Of a stretch of DNA of 64,000 bases, positions 62,162-64,000 are shown one piece after another (the stretch's first letter is position 1; each line of letters begins with the position of its first letter). This DNA comes from Granulosicoccaceae sp. 1_MG-2023 (GTDB taxonomy: Bacteria; Pseudomonadota; Gammaproteobacteria; Granulosicoccales; Granulosicoccaceae). Under the pieces are notes generated by a model, which saw only the letters and a list, made by a program, of their open reading frames with translations, was not told the DNA's origin and searched no databases. The stretch spans positions 62,001 to 126,000 of the forward strand of contig JAUOPI010000002.1 in NCBI GenBank assembly GCA_030546905.1. The letters are read 5' to 3'. Made by a program: the position numbers and the translations under genes.

Positions 62162-63205
62162 GTGTTGTTCCAGGGCCCAGCGGACATGTTCACGGACCAG
62201 TTCGTGTTCATGATCCGCGCGGCTTCTCAGCGCTTCCAGCACCGCGTCGCAGGACGCTGCATTACCCAGTGCCACGGCAATATTGCGCAGCCAGCGGACA
62301 TGGCCGATACGGCGGATCGCCGAGCCTTCGGTCTTCTTCAGAAAGGTTTCCTCATCCCAGCTGAACAGTGTCACCAGCGTCTGCCGGTCAAGTTCATGGC
62401 GGGCTTTGAAGTCGTCTTCGCCGGTGATGTCACTGAAGCGGGTCCAGGGGCAATAGAGCTGGCAGTCATCACAACCGTAGATGCGGTTGCCGATGTCCTT
62501 GCGTAAGTCCGGCGGTATTGCGCCCTTGAGTTCAATGGTCAGATAGGAAATACAACGTCTGGCATCGACCACATAAGGCGCGACGATCGCGCCGGTCGGG
62601 CAGGCATCAATACAAGCCCGGCAAGTGCCGCAATGCTCTTCGGTGAAGGGCGGATCGGCAGGCAAGGGCAAATCCGTGTAGATCTCGCCGAGAAAAAACC
62701 ATGAGCCGCCGTCGCGGTTGATCAGATTGCTGTGCTTGCCGACCCAGCCGAGACCGGCGTTGCGCGCCAGTGGCTTTTCCAGCACCGGCGCGCTGTCGGT
62801 AAACACCCGGTAGGCAAATCCGCCGGTGGCCCCGGAAATACGTGTGGCGAGTTTTTGCAGGCGTTTGCGCAGAAGTTTGTGGTAGTCACGGCCCAGTGCG
62901 TAACGGGAAATATAAGCGCCGTCGGCCGATGCCAGCTGTGCCAGTGCATCGGCGGAGGGTTCGGGCAGATAGTCCAGACGCACGCTGATTACGCTGATCG
63001 TGCCGGGTTCGAGTTCCGCCGGGCGGCTGCGTTTGCTGCCGTGGCTGGCCATCCATTGCATTTCACCGTGATAGCCTTTGTCCAGCCAGGCCAGCAGACG
63101 CTGTTCGTCCTGATCGAGCTGTGTATGGGTAATGCCGCAATCCTGAAACCCGCTTTCACGGGCCCAGCGTTTGATATCGCGGGCCAGCTGCGGCCAATCA
63201 GACAT
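62150..63205 (-). CDS. queG: Epoxyqueuosine reductase
   Basis: QueG reduces epoxyqueuosine to queuosine in tRNA, using cobalamin and two [4Fe-4S] clusters. The 351-residue protein has the N-terminal cobalamin domain (ESGFQDCGITHTQL, RYALGRDYHKLLRKRL), the ferredoxin-like cluster motif CGTCRACIDACPTGAI, the second Cys set CDDCQLYCPW and a C-terminal HEAT-like stretch (GHVRWLRNIAVALGN). The upstream cupin gene overlaps its start by eight bases, so they are probably one transcript. Confidence 0.96.
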   Translation of the reverse strand: MSDWPQLARDIKRWARESGFQDCGITHTQLDQDEQRLLAWLDKGYHGEMQWMASHGSKRSRPAELEPGTISVISVRLDYLPEPSADALAQLASADGAYISRYALGRDYHKLLRKRLQKLATRISGATGGFAYRVFTDSAPVLEKPLARNAGLGWVGKHSNLINRDGGSWFFLGEIYTDLPLPADPPFTEEHCGTCRACIDACPTGAIVAPYVVDARRCISYLTIELKGAIPPDLRKDIGNRIYGCDDCQLYCPWTRFSDITGEDDFKARHELDRQTLVTLFSWDEETFLKKTEGSAIRRIGHVRWLRNIAVALGNAASCDAVLEALRSRADHEHELVREHVRWALEQHGAA

Positions 63206-63908
63206 CGTCGGGGAAGTGGCCGGTCTTGTAGTAAATCACAGTGCCGCCGCTGGCTGACCATTGTTGCCAGGCTTCGGCCGGATTGCGTATCCAGCTGTGC
63301 TGCGGGTAGCTGCCTTCGCTGTCGCGTAACTCGCCGCTGACAACGAAGATTTCCTCGCCCTGCGGGTCGAGCGCGGGTTTGATGCTGTCGTCCTCGTCCC
63401 AGCGCAACAGAATTACGCTTTCGGTGTCCCAGACATGCAGCGGAAAGACCCGCGTGTGCTCTGACGGGCCGGGCAGCCAGTTGCTGTTGTTACAGGTGTC
63501 GATGATGCGGTGGCCCTGATCCTCTTCGTGGATCTGGCTGAGCTTGACGAACAGCCGGCAGCCGGTTTCGCTGTTGGCGTGACGGGTGCCGACCGGATTG
63601 CGCACATAAGTGCCTGCCGGGTAGGTGCCGCTGTCGTCAGTGACTTCGCCGTGCAGTACCAGAAACTCGGTTTCCAGTTGGATATCGCCGGAGTCCATTA
63701 CCGTGCCGGGCAGGCAGTCGAGAATCAGGGTCCGGCGGGGGTAGGGCTTGCAACAGGCTTCGAGCAGTTTATAGCGGATGCCGGGCATGCCAGTCTCGCT
63801 CCAGCCGCCGTCGCCGGGGCGGATTACGATGCGCTGGCTGAAGTCCGCGTTGTATTCCCGGTCGCGGGTTCCGCCGTCGCCGGATCCGAACGGGGGTCTG
63901 CTCAGCAT
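63198..63908 (-). CDS. ChrR-type double cupin protein
   Basis: A 236-residue protein with two cupin barrels (about 25-120 and 135-230) of the ChrR anti-sigma cupin type. The stretch FLVLHGEVTDDSGTYPAGTYVRNPVGTRH in the first half and IFVVSGELRDSEGSYPQHSWIRNPAEAW in the second are equivalent. The usual HxH metal pair before each is not evident in the first barrel (MDSGDIQLETE), so metal binding may be reduced. There is no sigma factor or ChrR zinc-finger domain attached. It overlaps queG by eight bases. Function unknown. Confidence 0.8.
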   Translation of the reverse strand: MLSRPPFGSGDGGTRDREYNADFSQRIVIRPGDGGWSETGMPGIRYKLLEACCKPYPRRTLILDCLPGTVMDSGDIQLETEFLVLHGEVTDDSGTYPAGTYVRNPVGTRHANSETGCRLFVKLSQIHEEDQGHRIIDTCNNSNWLPGPSEHTRVFPLHVWDTESVILLRWDEDDSIKPALDPQGEEIFVVSGELRDSEGSYPQHSWIRNPAEAWQQWSASGGTVIYYKTGHFPDDV

Positions 63909-63920
63909 GGCGGGCCGGCC

Positions 63921-64000
63921 TCAGCTCAGCAGTGTCTGCAGGGCCTGATGCAGAACCGGTTCAACACTGACCACATTGGTCGGATGCGGAATGGTGTCCG
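63921..64000 (-). CDS. C-terminal end of an unidentified gene (5' end outside window)
   Basis: A minus-strand frame is open from the window edge to a TGA at 63921-63923 and encodes 25 residues ending VSVEPVLHQALQTLLS. It lies just upstream of the cupin gene on the same strand. Too little is visible to name it, and it could be a chance frame. Confidence 0.4.
   Translation of the reverse strand, partial: DTIPHPTNVVSVEPVLHQALQTLLS

Overview
The window reads as a chromosome segment of a free-living gammaproteobacterium of moderately high GC, probably near the Pseudomonadales/Oceanospirillales. This is inferred from gene content: PpiD, LptE, EttA, an SrmB-like helicase, the aspS-yebC-ruvC-ruvA order, the complete ccmABCDEFGHI set, a 180-kDa-type NAD-glutamate dehydrogenase, the aapJQMP amino-acid importer, a phasin and selD/selU. 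I saw no rRNA, tRNA, CRISPR array, integrase or transposase gene. Coding density is high, and almost all genes have recognisable families.

Layout. 1-9 kb: the 3' part of ppiD, lptE, a membrane PAS-GGDEF-EAL protein, argG, an unknown lipoprotein, nadC on the opposite strand and a secreted hydrolase. 9-19.7 kb: malonyl-CoA decarboxylase, a lipoprotein ending in a CXXCH haem motif, gltA behind a promoter with a clear inverted repeat, an esterase, ettA, a ribosome-assembly GTPase facing an SrmB-like helicase, a CbiX-type chelatase, and a YbgA-like DUF523/DUF1722 gene preceded by two TGTACA sites. 19.7-21.3 kb: a non-coding block of REP-like palindrome doublets at an exact 121-bp period, a 345-bp direct duplication and a 246-bp imperfect inverted repeat. 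21.5-25.8 kb: aapJQMP. 25.8-28.3 kb: an arsenic operon (arsC, acr3, a dual-specificity-type phosphatase) controlled by an ArsR-like dyad, with a second operator-promoter that has no gene behind it and no arsR in sight. 28.3-30.9 kb: a Nudix hydrolase and a tightly overlapping YbjQ / membrane-anchored YbjQ / M48 protease operon. 30.9-39.3 kb: the cytochrome c maturation operon, including a 58-residue ccmD, with an upstream periplasmic helical-repeat gene overlapping ccmA. 39.5-49.8 kb: gloA, mtnA, a hydrolase, a Ser/Asp-rich lipoprotein, the 1613-residue glutamate dehydrogenase and a PfkB kinase. 49.9-54.4 kb: aspS, a hydrolase, yebC, ruvC and ruvA, with no ruvB following. 54.4-64 kb: a phasin, a gamma-class carbonic-anhydrase-like protein, selU with a two-domain FAD-oxidoreductase/SelD fusion, a sulfotransferase, a GST, an O-acetylhomoserine sulfhydrylase, queG, a ChrR-type cupin and the tail of one more gene.

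Metabolically the genes suggest aerobic or facultative respiration with c-type cytochromes, amino-acid uptake and catabolism through glutamate to the TCA cycle, fatty-acid and polyhydroxyalkanoate metabolism, arsenic detoxification, and selenium use for tRNA modification. The least explained parts are the repeat block, the orphan ars operator-promoter, the YbjQ-M48 operon and the extra gene coupled to ccmA. I did not find a clearly new multi-gene defence or mobile system.
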